64,000 nt of DNA from Hyalella azteca (lineage: Eukaryota > Arthropoda > Malacostraca > Amphipoda > Hyalellidae): assembly GCF_000764305.2 (NCBI RefSeq), contig NW_025939179.1, positions 27,335 to 91,334 of the forward strand, read 5' to 3'. The notes below the pieces were generated by a model. That model was not told the DNA's origin. It made no database searches and saw only the letters and a list, made by a program, of their open reading frames with translations. Below, piece by piece: positions 45,701 to 56,000 of the stretch. Made by a program: the position numbers and the translations under genes. Positions within the stretch are counted from its first letter, which is position 1. Each line of letters opens with the position of its first letter.

Positions 45701-47702
45701 CGTGTCACATCCTATATCATAAATGAATTATTTCATATCCTAAACCTTCGTTTATTATATTCTCAAATTTTGAAAACTGATGACTTTTGCTCAAAATAAG
45801 GCTTCTGTCCAAGACCTTATAGCCTTATACTTACGACTCTACGACTGAAACACAAACGTTGTAGCCTCTCTTGATTTAATCGCTGTTCACGAGACCGTTG
45901 GTATGATTATGCGTTCGTAGCAAAATTTTACTCTAGCTTACTTATTTTTCACATCTTTCATATAACCTTCAATTCACACGCGCGCTGTAAAGCGAGGTAA
46001 CTCCTTTAATTGTACCTAACTAACCAATGAGCCTGGGAGCTACGTACATCTGTCGCCTCTTGTAGCCTCTCGCGCTCAGGAGGGCAGTCGGCCAGACGTG
46101 CAGCGCTTTTTCTTATCTATGACAGTCACCAACTGAGGCTCACTGCGCTGTAGTGATATTGTCCTCAATGATAGCCACTAACTGAGGCTCACTGCGCTGG
46201 TGATAATATTTTTACAGCTATTGGTGTCCGGGACGATCAGCGTGTACGACTGGTCGTACTTCCTCGCCTGGATTGGTGTTGGCTGGGCACTGATTTCGAC
46301 CCTCCTCTTCTTTGGGGCCTCGGTTTGCTTACGTAGCGAGGGTGAACTCGAGGATAAGAACATGGCCTATATCATGCCGGGTAAAGCTTCACACGCGTCT
46401 ACACATTAACTCCTACTTTAGCTCGAACATTTCTCTAAGTATATAAGCTCACTGCAGCCAGTAGATGGTTAGCTAACTGCACGTAGAGACCTTTGTTCTC
46501 ATGCTTCAGTAACTACTTGATTAACCGATTAACCATCACACGATCACACGAGGTTATTAACCTGATCACTAGCGTGTTGGTGTGCTTCAACTAACACTAG
46601 CTTTTTTTAATATATGGTTTAATTTTAATGCTTAATCATCAAATCTTTGTATTATTGTTGCATTTGTCTGGAGATTTATGTGTTGAGTTCTGACTAACAG
46701 TTTAATTTATCGTATTTTTTTTGTACTTAATCCTCGCAATATTTGAATATATTGTTGTGCAATCGAAATAATATCATTTTTGTTCACTTCAGAGTCAGCC
46801 CATATGTTCGTTTGTGTCTGCATATTAATTATGCATAGAATTATTCGCCTATGTAAAACACGTATCTATTTCACATCCATTGAGTTAAATATTGGAGCAT
46901 TGAGCAACGTGATCGAGTGCTCGATGGATGCCAGGCCCAGGGTGTCCGTCCCCATTTCACTTGTCCGCTTTTCAAACTAGATTCACGTCTGAATGTTAAG
47001 CGGATGTATCGTTTGGAGCGCAACTGAGTGTCAAGTTCAAGGTTTATATTCAGTTGCGAATACTAATCAAAGAGATTAATAGGAAACCCCAGTAGCGTTT
47101 CATGATCGCTCATCCTGACCAGCAAACTGTTGCACATTAGATCACTTAAGCCTGCAGCGTCCTTCACCCGTTTGAAATAGAGTCGAGTTGAGTGCAGCAG
47201 ACAAACTTATATTTCAATCTAGAATCTTAGTTGTGAACTCTGTCATTCTCATGTCTTAGAATCAATAATCGTTGACATGATCACTCCTGATGGTTTACAC
47301 CAAATGGAACTTATCTCACTTCTCTATTTTTTGAACGTTTTATTCATATGACGATCTCATTATCAGTAAAATTAACGCTTCGATATTAGAAATTTCTTTT
47401 ATTTTAACCCTGCATAACTTAACTGATCAAATTCATCAAGATATTAACGAGCGTATGGGCTAGCCAGAAGTTGATAGAGCAAATTATTAGAAGTTATTCT
47501 CCTAGCACTCTGAAATATTAGTTTCGTAAGGCAGAACTATAAGGAACTTTTTAGCGTTTCATCATAAATTTCCCGCTAATGTGATGATGTGTTGGCAGTG
47601 TACCCGCAGAAGCAGCAGTACCCCACCTACGGGTACGGGTACCCCCCACCGGCCGCGTACCAGTACGCCACGTCCCCCCAGTACGGTCACTACAACTACT
47701 GA
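24742..47702 (+). CDS. four-span PMP22/claudin-like membrane protein
   Basis: Exons: A 24742-24867, B 30257-30371, C 37048-37158, D 42484-42621, E 43262-43359, then either F 44937-45102 or F' 46218-46380, then G 47599-47702. They join in frame to 285 (F) or 284 (F') residues. Membrane spans fall at about 6-28, 122-145, 152-176 and 209-234. The long first extracellular loop carries the claudin-type GLF..C motif (GLFRVC, 67-72) and a second cysteine (92), the pair that stabilises the loop in the PMP22/claudin/gamma-subunit superfamily. The cytoplasmic tail (252-285) is rich in Tyr, Pro and Gln and ends GHYNY. Such proteins act at cell contacts or as channel partners. The exact role here is unknown. 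The exon structure and strong conservation-like GC bias make it a real gene. Introns A-B, B-C and C-D are 5.3-6.7 kb. Confidence 0.87.
25840..26025. repeat. dispersed repeat, copy 2
   Basis: Partner of 23697-23868 in the same orientation, about 2.1 kb away across the first exon of the claudin-like gene. It is slightly longer than copy 1 because of short insertions (for example ATAGGTA). Confidence 0.75.
26275..26436. repeat. about 80-bp tandem duplication
   Basis: Two copies sharing ACTTTAAAATGTTCTCTG and ending in GTTTACGTATAATTTAAGTT. The second lacks a short ATGAGA segment. Confidence 0.9.
27413..27478. repeat. 66-bp zero-spacer palindrome
   Basis: Centred on GAG|CTC between 27445 and 27446. 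All 26 inner base pairs match (arm TGGAGGTATGATGAG against CTCATCATACCTCCA and beyond). Past one mismatch at 27419/27472, six more pairs match. It immediately precedes the 24-bp array at 27480. Confidence 0.93.
27480..27645. repeat. 24-bp tandem array
   Basis: About seven copies containing GATCATCCCTCTTGCTGTGG. Open frames across it are repeat artefacts (24 is a multiple of three). Confidence 0.95.
28885..29165. repeat. 22-bp tandem array, GTGTACACGC core
   Basis: About twelve copies of a unit containing the palindrome GTGTACAC and GCGCCACCAGC, with diverged copies at the right end. All six frames stay open through it and give false Cys/His/Arg-rich proteins. It lies in intron A-B, 1.1 kb before exon B. 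Confidence 0.95.
31532..31775. repeat. about 62-bp tandem array with internal hairpin
   Basis: Four copies of a unit containing GCTACCGTGCGATACTTGCT and CACAATAGCACTATTGTG, the latter an 8-bp stem with a 2-base loop. The last copy is truncated. Confidence 0.93.
33516..33750. repeat. 25-bp array, gap base and 37-bp duplication
   Basis: About six and a half copies of a unit containing GTTCCTGTCATGCCACTATC up to 33681, an N at 33682, then two copies of CCTCACCCATGCTATGTAGG plus GTGACATC. The N marks an unresolved repeat, so copy number is unreliable. Confidence 0.93.
35165..35445. repeat. 36-bp tandem array
   Basis: About seven copies of a unit containing ACATTCAGTGTT and AACGTGTCTCATTTATGAC, with one 8-bp insertion near 35380. 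Confidence 0.94.
35930..36112. repeat. 20-bp tandem array, TGCAGTGCACTCGCTGCTGG
   Basis: About nine copies. The unit contains the palindrome TGCAGTGCAC in part, and translated frames are artefacts. Confidence 0.95.
36600..37065 (+). repeat. 61-63-bp array containing exon C acceptor
   Basis: About seven and a half copies, each with CTCTTACCTGCGCAG followed by AGCGACTGTACCTGTCGCC. That is the polypyrimidine/acceptor of exon C plus its first 18-19 coding bases. Only the final copy continues into the true exon (CGTGGAGACGCAG) at 37048. In the upstream copies the frame reaches a TAA within about 20 codons. Confidence 0.95.
38189..38572. repeat. 52-bp tandem array
   Basis: About seven and a half virtually identical copies of a unit containing AGTACTGCAGCAATGAACTG and TACAGGTGGTTACTGTCAG. 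The last two copies carry CAAGGGACTG instead. Confidence 0.96.
38692..38800. repeat. 43-bp tandem repeat
   Basis: Two and a half copies of a unit containing GATATCCACCGTGTGAAGC. Confidence 0.92.
39208..39297. repeat. 32-bp tandem repeat
   Basis: Three copies of a unit containing GTGCTGAGGGAGACTTCGGG. Confidence 0.92.
40183..40360. repeat. adjacent 30-bp and 35-bp tandem repeats
   Basis: Three copies of a 30-bp unit (GATCGGTGTATGTTAGTCCC and ten more bases) are followed at 40276 by two and a half copies of a 35-bp unit containing GTGGACATACCACCTGAGCA. Confidence 0.93.
40915..41275. repeat. about 60-bp tandem array
   Basis: Six diverged copies sharing AATAATGGATAATTTGA and GTTCTTTTGTTGAACTACTG. 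The greater divergence suggests an older array than its neighbours. Confidence 0.92.
42235..42538 (+). repeat. 152-bp duplication of exon D acceptor and exon start
   Basis: Two copies (42235 and 42387). Each contains the intron end, the acceptor CTCATGTGCAG and the first 54-57 bases of exon D, differing at only a few bases. The second copy is continuous with the real exon. In the first, the exon-like piece runs back into intron sequence and meets an in-frame TAA. Confidence 0.95.
42895..43060 (+). repeat. about 83-bp duplication in intron D-E
   Basis: Two copies of a unit containing CTGCTCAACTGTAATTGAAT and ending in GGTTGACTTGTCTC. Confidence 0.92.
43090..43250 (+). repeat. GCAGTA/GCAGCA-rich array before exon E acceptor
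   Basis: Irregular repeats of GCAGTAGCAGTGCAGTACA-type units rich in CAG acceptor-like triplets, ending about 12 bp before the true acceptor GTCCCCAG (43261). Confidence 0.85.
43380..43728 (+). repeat. about 21-bp array after exon E donor
   Basis: About sixteen copies of CTTAGCCACACTTACATGCT with one or two variable bases, beginning about 20 bp after the donor at 43360. On the minus strand each unit contains GCATGTAAGTGTGG, a donor-like site pointing the wrong way. Confidence 0.95.
44937..45102 (+). CDS. claudin-like gene exon F (fourth membrane span, version 1)
   Basis: Fifty-five codons plus one base, acceptor GTAACGTCAG, donor CCAG|GTACTG. It begins MLENSTHIWYDWSY, then a membrane span, then the start of the cytoplasmic tail ending QYMMP. 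It enters at phase 0 and leaves at phase 1, exactly like F' (46218). About half of aligned residues are identical to F', including YDWSY, LAW, FxGAS and a conserved Cys. The pyrimidine tract is weak compared with that of F', so inclusion may be regulated. Confidence 0.85.
46120..46205 (+). repeat. about 45-bp duplication before exon F' acceptor
   Basis: Two copies sharing CTGAGGCTCACTGCGCTG, the second running into TGATAATATTTTTACAG, the F' acceptor. Confidence 0.85.
46218..46380 (+). CDS. claudin-like gene exon F' (fourth membrane span, version 2)
   Basis: Fifty-four codons plus one base, acceptor ATTTTTACAG, donor CCGG|GTAAAG. It begins LLVSGTISVYDWSYFLAW and ends YIMP. It shares phases, length and motifs with exon F and so encodes an alternative fourth membrane span and proximal tail. 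If both exons were included, F' would be read one frame off and terminate at a TAG (46334-46336), so a productive transcript must choose one. Confidence 0.85.
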
Positions 47703-47733
47703 TGGCCGTACCACGCAGGGCATTGCTGTGCCG

Positions 47734-47830
47734 ACTACTGACCGCTACAGCAGTCATGGTAGTGGCAACTACTGACCGCTGCAGCAGTCATGGTAGTGGC
47801 AACTACTGACCGCAGCACCACTCATGGCAG
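47734..47830 (+). repeat. 34-bp repeat copying the claudin-like stop codon region
   Basis: ACTACTGA, the last codons and stop of the claudin-like gene (47695-47702), recurs at 47734, 47768 and 47802 with period 34 in units containing GCAGCAGTCATGGTAGTGGC. The array begins about 30 bp after the stop, in the 3' UTR. Confidence 0.88.
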
Positions 47831-49936
47831 CATGGTAGTCTCTGCTGCAGCTCAAGGCTCTCATTGTTTCAATATCAATTTCTCACCATTTGCTGTATTG
47901 AATAATTGTTTTTGTCGTTTGGTACGTTTTAAATATGAAATGTTTACTGATGGGATAGTTGAATTCATAAAGTTTTATCTAACTAACAGACCAAAGGGCG
48001 CTAACTAAAAACATTTTTGAAGTAGAGTGTAGAGGATGGTCGGGTGCCGCCTTCTGGTGTATCCCTTACAAAGCTCCTCCATATCCCGATCAGTTGTGTC
48101 TCTCAGCATCACAAACTCTTTTAATGAACATTTTTAATAACCGAATATGTGATAAGGCTTCCATGTGCGTTCCTGCCTTCATCACTACTAAAATATACTG
48201 GCTCTCTTCATTTCCATCAATAGGATTGTAACTACAAAAATCAGTCCATGCTTCTTAGCTGTAATTAAAACAATTTCAGTTAAAGCTGTAACGGGTGAGC
48301 TGCGTGCTCGAGAAGCGTCAAGTAATGGGCGGAGATAAGGACCCGTTGAGACCAAAGTGAGTCATAACATTGCAAGTTTTAATGCAATTCTTCTTGCCGC
48401 ACTGGATGGCATCAAAAAGGCTGAATCCGCCGGCCCCGTATGCGTGTTTATAATTTATTCTTGGGTACTTAATAATAATGACGTAAACAATCACGTTCAG
48501 GGTTTCAACTCACGTAACTCAACTTTAACGTAACTCAACTCAACTTTAAATAAATAATTGATGTAAACTTTCGGACGTGGGACGCGTCTTGTGTCCCTCA
48601 AGAGTTTGCGACAGAGGAGCTGCTCAACATGCGCCAGGTTCTGTACAAAGTACACATTGTATTTAGTGCAACGTTACTGTCTCTTAGAGGCGCTCACGAT
48701 AAATTTCCCCACTACTTCCCATCACGGTTCATCTTTACATGTTACATAAATTACTGCGCTGTATTTCCTCTGAATACATTCCATTTCCGACCTGCCGCGT
48801 GTATAGTCTAAGCTTTCACTAGCGTTACATTCCTCACAGAACGTCATCCCCCTCAGTGGCCGCAGACACCAACTTTTTTATTATGTCTACACTATCATTT
48901 AGGTTAAGATATAGTGAATTACTAAGTTTTCTATAGTTTCTTATCGTCCTATGGTTGTTTCGTCTCTCCTGTAGTGAACTATCTAGGCGGCGACAGACGG
49001 TATCCCTTCCACTCAAAGTTAGTCACGCCTAACTTGTAAAAATTAATTGAGACGCGCTGCTAAACGCACAAAAATGTGTACGTTCCCTAGAAAACATTTC
49101 CTATGCTTGTGGCTCTTTCACTCAGCAAGATGATTTTCAGAGCACCTTCTCTTTCTGTTGCGTGGAGATTTCCGTTAGAAGCAGTTCGTAATCGGTGCGA
49201 TTTAATCGATGTACACAAATCCTCATTTCTGTTGCCGTTGTAGATCATCGGTGTCAATGTGCCGAGCAATCAACGCGGCTGTGCTGTACGGCAGGCCCTC
49301 TCAGGACATGCTTCTGATCGATAAACTCATCTCTGACTTGTAATAGAATTCTGTGAATAATTTATTCAATTCTTCGCGTAATAATGTCTTCGTTCAATTG
49401 TTTGTGTAAGCCTTTCAATTCAACGATGATTGTATGAATGCTTTGGAAGCGAAATGTTAGCCTTCTTCAAATTTTCTTGTTTATCATAAATACAAATGTT
49501 TTTTAAAGCAGTGTTTTTTACACCCTTCATTTCATTTAAGTAGTGTTGAGTGTTTTAAAAGCTTTTCGCATGTGCCGGCTCACGCGTGCAGGCTCAAGCG
49601 TATTGGCTCACCCCCAATAAAGTTTGAATACCGGCCCGACCAAAGTCGGGCCCGCAATCTTGGAGAAGAGATTCTGACCAGGAGCTGATTTCGATCGGGT
49701 GGCGAAGCAAACCTAGAATAAGGCCGAATGTTATGAAGGACATTAGTTTGGTCCACGAGTACCGCACGAAATAAACGAGTGCTCGCAGCACTCGCGCTTT
49801 AGTTTTGAGAAAGACACTCAAAACACGCACTAGTAATAGTAACGAAAAATCAACAATAAATCATATAAATGAAAGGGTTTGCTATATGTATTCTAGTTAT
49901 ATTTAAAGAAAAGTGCAGTATTGAGCTATGAACATT
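47831..49936. other. gene-free convergent intergenic region
   Basis: This lies between two genes that end toward each other. It contains the 3' UTR of the claudin-like gene; a possible AATAAA occurs at 48549-48554. A 78-codon minus-strand frame (49594-49830) is unremarkable. A small GGCCCGAC/GTCGGGCC hairpin lies near 49640. No supported gene. Confidence 0.6.
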
Positions 49937-49942
49937 TTTATT
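49937..49942 (-). terminator. cuticle gene polyadenylation signal
   Basis: AATAAA on the minus strand (TTTATT on plus), 66 bp beyond the stop codon of the cuticle gene at 50008. Confidence 0.6.
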
Positions 49943-50007
49943 GCTAAAAGTTTTGTTTCGTAAAGAGATTGTCCAAACACTGTACACTAGGAGCACAATG
50001 GCCGCCA

Positions 50008-53000
50008 CTACGCCCGTAGAGGGTCTGCTAGGAGCTCCCTGTTCGCCTCCAGCCACTGAAGGATTCTGTCCTCTGTAGTTTTTCTCTCTTCGTCGACCTG
50101 TAAGTTGAACGCAGGTCAGGAATAGGTTCTTAGTTTGACTACAGTTGCCAAACGTCGCGGCATGTCGCGCTTTGCGAACATTCCTATCCTTGAATTGTAT
50201 AATTCATTCTTGTCAGGGGCATCTTGCAGGCGTTCAGACAAAGATGTTTGGTATAACACTTGAGCAGTTGATTACTAACTCTATATCATTCCCTTTCTTA
50301 TGCTGTTATGCATGAAATATTTAGTTAACACCAATCTAAAAACTTACCAAGTAGGAAATAATATAGTTCATGCCGGAATCCATCTCTTTGATGCATCTCC
50401 TCTGTGCACATCAAGGCCGGGTTCACACCATACTGCCGGGCGCGTGCCAGACATATGCGAGTCACGATCCAGGCCAAAATTCTTTAATGCATTTCTAAAG
50501 AAGTATTCGCACGACGCACGTGGCAGGCCCCTTGCAAGGCGGGTGTGAATGCCTCTATCGAAATTCATTAAAGAATAGTAAATTGGACCGTGACTGGCAT
50601 AGGCCTATAGCGCTTGCCCAGCAGTATGGTGTGAAACCGGCCCAAGTCGCTTCCAATAAAACGTGTTCTCCAAAATAATTAAAAGATAATGTAAATGCAG
50701 TGACCACATCTTCGGGGCAATTTAACGTGTCCTCAACAATAATACGAGGAAAAAGTTTATACAGTGGCCTCACCTTCGGAACAATAAAAGCTCCTTGGAC
50801 AAAATCGTGCACCAGCGACCGCTGGGTGTCGGTGAGGCGAGTCTTGGTGCTCCTTGGGTGGTAGCCCGTCGTGTCGGCGTAGTAGCTCGTGCGGTACGAG
50901 AAGCCGTCTTCGTGCAGGCGGCCGTACTCTCCCACCTTGGTGCCGTTCTCCATACAGCGCTCCCAGTGGAAGTTCACCCTGAAGAAGGATATCATTTCTC
51001 ATACCATCACTAGTACCTGACTGAGACTCTCCAGGTTACATAGCGATATCAAGATTATGACACTTGATTATTGTATTGCCCTGAAGGAAAGACCGAATTT
51101 AGATGCGTATAATTGTCAATTAATGTAATTGAATTTATAAAAAATTAATGTAGGTTCCCTATTCGTGCCAAAGACTGTCGTCATTTTGCTAGGAAAGAAA
51201 AATACGCTTGAAACTTTAAAGAACAAAGAAACTACATGCTGTGCAGAGATATACCAAGCCTCCTCTATCTTTGAAAGGTTTCTTGCACTCACTTGGTGCT
51301 GTAGAAGAAGTAGTAAGGACAGCTACCAACTCCTGCGCCCTGCCTCAGCGAGTCCAGAAGTTGTTTGCCAGAATCTTCCCCTGGCTTCACTCGATCTTTG
51401 TCGTCACTACCCGGACCTCCTTTTGTGTGATCTTTGTCGCCGATTTTGGCATTTGGATCAAGAGGGCCTGAACCTCCTGCATCATCAGTTCCCCCGCCCC
51501 CGCTCTTGCCGTCATCGTTTGGCAGGGCGCCGTTGAGATCTCCCTCTGGATCATCGCTGCCGGAGCCCTTCTTACGACCTTTCAGTGTTCGTCGGGGAGG
51601 AGGAACAGGAGGTGTCCAGCCAGGGATCCGAACTCTTCTCATCTTTGGGAAGAAGCCGTTTTCATTTGCCCTGAAAATATGATTGAAGATTAAAAAATAG
51701 CCGTAACCGTACAACAAAGCCAAGTAACAGTCATTGAAAATAACCCGCTACATAGAATAACGGTGTCATCCATGGCAGTATAGTACTTGTGACGTACATC
51801 ACTCATTTGTATTCTCATCCGCAATGTCCATTTGGTCTTTTTTTTTAATTCGACTTTAAGAACACGAGCAAATCTCCGCTTAACTGATAATAATGAGCAA
51901 TCACTCTTCCGGGAGACTCCCATTGGTGGGAATGCATGCTTACTCGTAAGTCACAATGCGGCGCCAACCATCAAGAGAGTCAAAATAATATTCTCCCTTC
52001 TTGGAGCCGTCGGCTAAGCCTGACTGCGTGTGGCCGTGTCCGGGGGCTGTGAACCCGAATGAATAGACGGGATCTTCCTTCTGGTCGAGCACCCTGGCCC
52101 TACTGTCACCTGACAGCGCCTTGAAGTCGAATTCTTTCTTAGTTTTCTTAGGAACGTTTTTCCCAGCAACTGGAAAGACATGGAAATTGGTCTCAGAATT
52201 CAGGATACATAGTCAGTATCCTAAGCCAATATGGAAAATGGTACTTATTTTTATGTCTTTTGAATATAATATTGATAGAGTGAATGAAAATAAAAAATTC
52301 ACATGCTGCGGAAGATTGTCCCTATAATTAAGTAACGTTATTGAAATTAATAACATTGCAAATTATATCAATTCCGAATCGCATTCTGGTTTGAATTTAT
52401 GTATTTGTTCTATGACGTACTTGGGACAACATCGTTGATCCGTGGAGGTGCATTGTCGTGAGTCACGACATTTCTCCGTTCAGTTGTTGGTTCGCGTGGT
52501 GTGGTCGTCTCAGGTTCACTGCTCTTCGCGACCGCGCCAGGCTCGTCTTCAACAATAACTGGAGCTGGGTCTGCAAACGCCTTGTTTCTGGCTGGAGGTA
52601 AGCTTGAAACTGGAGGATTTGGCTGCTCTGCAGCAAAGTCATCTTCTTTTCGTAAGCGTTGCGGCTCCTTAGCTGGTCGGCGAACATTTTGTGTTCTTAC
52701 GGGATCTGAAAACTCATCCCACGCTGCCTTAAATTGACATCTATCAAAATGTTGAGCAACTACGAATGCAGATGATTCAACGCAGTCGTATGATCTAGTT
52801 TCAGCCAAAAAATCTATTATTTTCAGGATATTCATTTCATTCAAGGTGGCTGCCACATGCTGGCAGCTTGTCTACTAACGCACCTAAGCTACTTTAACGC
52901 ACTTCTGATATATACAACTCACTGCAGTCTTCTTTGCGGGTGCTCAGAACTTTAAATCCTCCAGTGGGCGTGGCCTTGTACGTGGTCACCCGCAGACACC

Positions 53001-56000
53001 CGTCGCCCGTGCGCGCCCCAAACGACCCCGTCACGCCACCCTCTCCGTCTGCCAGGAGCATTTATTTCATCAAGCATATTTGCTTAATTAGGGACCTTGA
53101 ATAATTGGTTTGTTAATAATTTAGCCCACACTTCAATTGCAACTGAGACGTGCTGTTGCAATTTGAATGTTATTGATGGGGTCTTACGATTAAACTGACA
53201 ACTTTCGTTTACCGTTTGCGTCCTGCACCCAAACCCTATGTAAGCTGGCAGCACTTTAATAACTTCGTGGCTAAGACAACATAAATCTTTAGGCTTTTAA
53301 GTTGGCGAACGAAAAATTATGTTCAAGAAAAATTTCAAATTGATTGCTGATCAGGCTTTAGATTGTATTATAGTTATGTTACGGTGATCAACACGTTAAA
53401 CTTCATTCAAGTTTCAGCCATTTGCTACGTATTAATTTCTTTCTCGCTTGTTGAATGTATTCCAGTAAATCTCATTTCAGGAGGTTTAGAGCAGCAGTAT
53501 GTTTTTGCCTCTACGGTAGAATGTAGAATTCTGTTAGGCAGTCGTGCTGATCAGTCCAGAGCGTGCATGGGCATGATAATTTCATTGATATTACGGTAAT
53601 TCTTTAGTACGAGTATTGTAATGCATACCGCCTTTGCATACGCAAATATTTTATGAAATTTTACCGATAAACTGCGAGGTGATAGTTGAATTTTAATAAA
53701 GAAGACCTAATAAATACGTCAATAGGCCATAAATGATACAGCTATACCAGTCCTGACCAACATCTCGAGAGGGCCTGGCTGGGCTAAATTTTTACCATCG
53801 AAGAATGGACTGGAAGGCCATTGGGAACGAACTCCTCGAAGTCGACTGGAGATTTGAGTTCATGTAGTTAAACGCCAAAACAATGTACAACAAACTGTGA
53901 GAAGCATTACTGCTGGTATGCGCGCGTCACACGCCGGGAAGAACGACCCCCAAACGGCACATAATTCCATGCGACAGACCGATCCTCATGAGAAAACGAG
54001 TGAGCTTGGACAACCAGATAACGGCCGCCCCTAGGAATAAAGAGAGGCGGAGGCTGGAATATCTAAAGAAGAAAATTGAAGATACTGAACGACAGTTGCA
54101 GGACTCACAAGAGGCTGAGAAACAAGTAACGGAGGCGCGACCGGTGGCTGCCATTCAGGATAACCCCAAATATTTCTAAACATATGCCCAGTCAAAGCCA
54201 AAATCAAGGCCAAAGTGGGGCCTCTGAAAAATAACGATGTCTTTATTTGAGACGACCAGGGCATGTGCGAACTGCTAGGAGCGCAGCTTAAAAAAGTATT
54301 CAGCGAACCCCGATGACAGCAGAACGAAATTGAGTCTTTCAAGAGCTGCCAGGGGGGCGGGTGCTGATGAACATTGAGTTTGAAACAGCTGATGTAGATT
54401 GGAGTATCAAACAATTATCGAATTATTCTGCTCCTGGGCCAGATGGGGTCCCTACAGTGCTACTGAAAAAAATGTGTCGGTGCACCAAAGGTCCCTCTGC
54501 TCTGGAAAGCATCATTGAGAGAAGGAAACGTTCCTTGCTACCTAAAATTAGGGCTAATAACCCCAATTTACAAAGGAGGTGCGAGAGACCAACCCAAAAT
54601 TACAGGCCGGTTACATTAACATCACATGTAATCTAAGTATTTGAGGAGGTCATGGCCAGAAGGTTGGTGCAGTACATGGAGGAAGCTGACCTTTTCAACA
54701 AAAGACTTCACGGCTTTAGGCGAATTCGCTCCTGTTTGTCTCGGCTAACGGAGTATCACCACCTAATCCAGACCATGCTGGAGGAAGAGGCTGAGGTGGA
54801 CGTGGTGTAATTAGACTTCGCGAAAGTGTTTGACAAAGTTGACCACGGAATGCTTTTCAGAAAATTAAGACTACTGGGGGTCGGAGGTAAATTGTTGGCA
54901 TGGATATACAAGTTCCTAACTGAAAGACTACAAGCGGCCGCTGTTTGAGGCTCGTGGAGTACCACAGCGAACGGTACTCTGCGCTATATACTCTTCCTCA
55001 TCCACATCGCCGACATGATGTGGCAGTGAACCACGCCTCTGCATCGTCATACGCGGACGACACCAAGATATTGATGACTATTACGGACAGGACAGACTGC
55101 GAGAGGCTCCATCCAAAAAGGGGTCCAGCGAACTTTCACTTTCAGAATCAAAGTGTTGAAGGAGTTGAACTACTGGGGAGGCTAGAGTGCCTGAGAGACG
55201 CACTGCAGAGGAGACGGGAGAGGTATGTCATTCTGTACACACTGAAAATAATAATCGGAATGGCGACCAACTTTGAAAACGAGACCTTCCGTATTGAAAC
55301 ATACCATAAAGAGAGGAGGGGGAGACTGCTGATTTCAATCCCCCTACCTTCTCTTCCACTAGCAGGGCCGAGGCTGTTTAACGTTCACCAAAGTGTCTAT
55401 GAGAGGGTGAGTTCACCCTGAAGATCTTCAAAAGACGACTGGACGTGTTCCTGGTCACAATCCCTGATCGTCGTTCCCTGCATGCACCACTACCGGTGGC
55501 AAGAAGCAAGTAACAGCATCGTGCATCAGCTTGCCCAAATGAGGGCGGATGCGTGATAATATAATCAGAGGCGGCGATCGATCGTGTCCTGGGACTGCTA
55601 CGTTCGAAACATATACTAAGAATACTGGGATGTCTGTCGGAGACCACCACTGCCATGCTTCGAATGGTCTTTCATAATCTCTTCCCTAAAGAACGTAGCC
55701 TATAACACTTCTTGACTGTAACAATATCAGCCGCAAGCCACCAGACAGATCACATCCATTGAATTAGATCATGCATCCCACAGGAAAGTATCCTGACGGA
55801 GTATGACCCAGCATCGTCAGGTTATACGCGAAAAAGTTTTACACCACCCGGACGGAGCACGCTGGAGCCTTGCAGTGATTATGGTGCTCGCCACTTTCCC
55901 GTCCTTATCTGTCCCGTACGTGTGTCGAATCAGCCTACGGCTGATGGGAGGTCTTACAGAAATATGCTAGGCGTTCTATTCATGGCTGATTGGTGCGCAA

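Noticed and set aside
49594..49830. 78-codon minus-strand frame near 49.7 kb
   Set aside because: No homology I recognise. It lies between two convergent 3' ends, and no supporting signals were seen.
53930..55556. Treating the reverse-transcriptase fragments as a host gene or active element
   Set aside because: Multiple stops and frameshifts, no endonuclease domain and antisense position in an intron mark it as a dead LINE copy.
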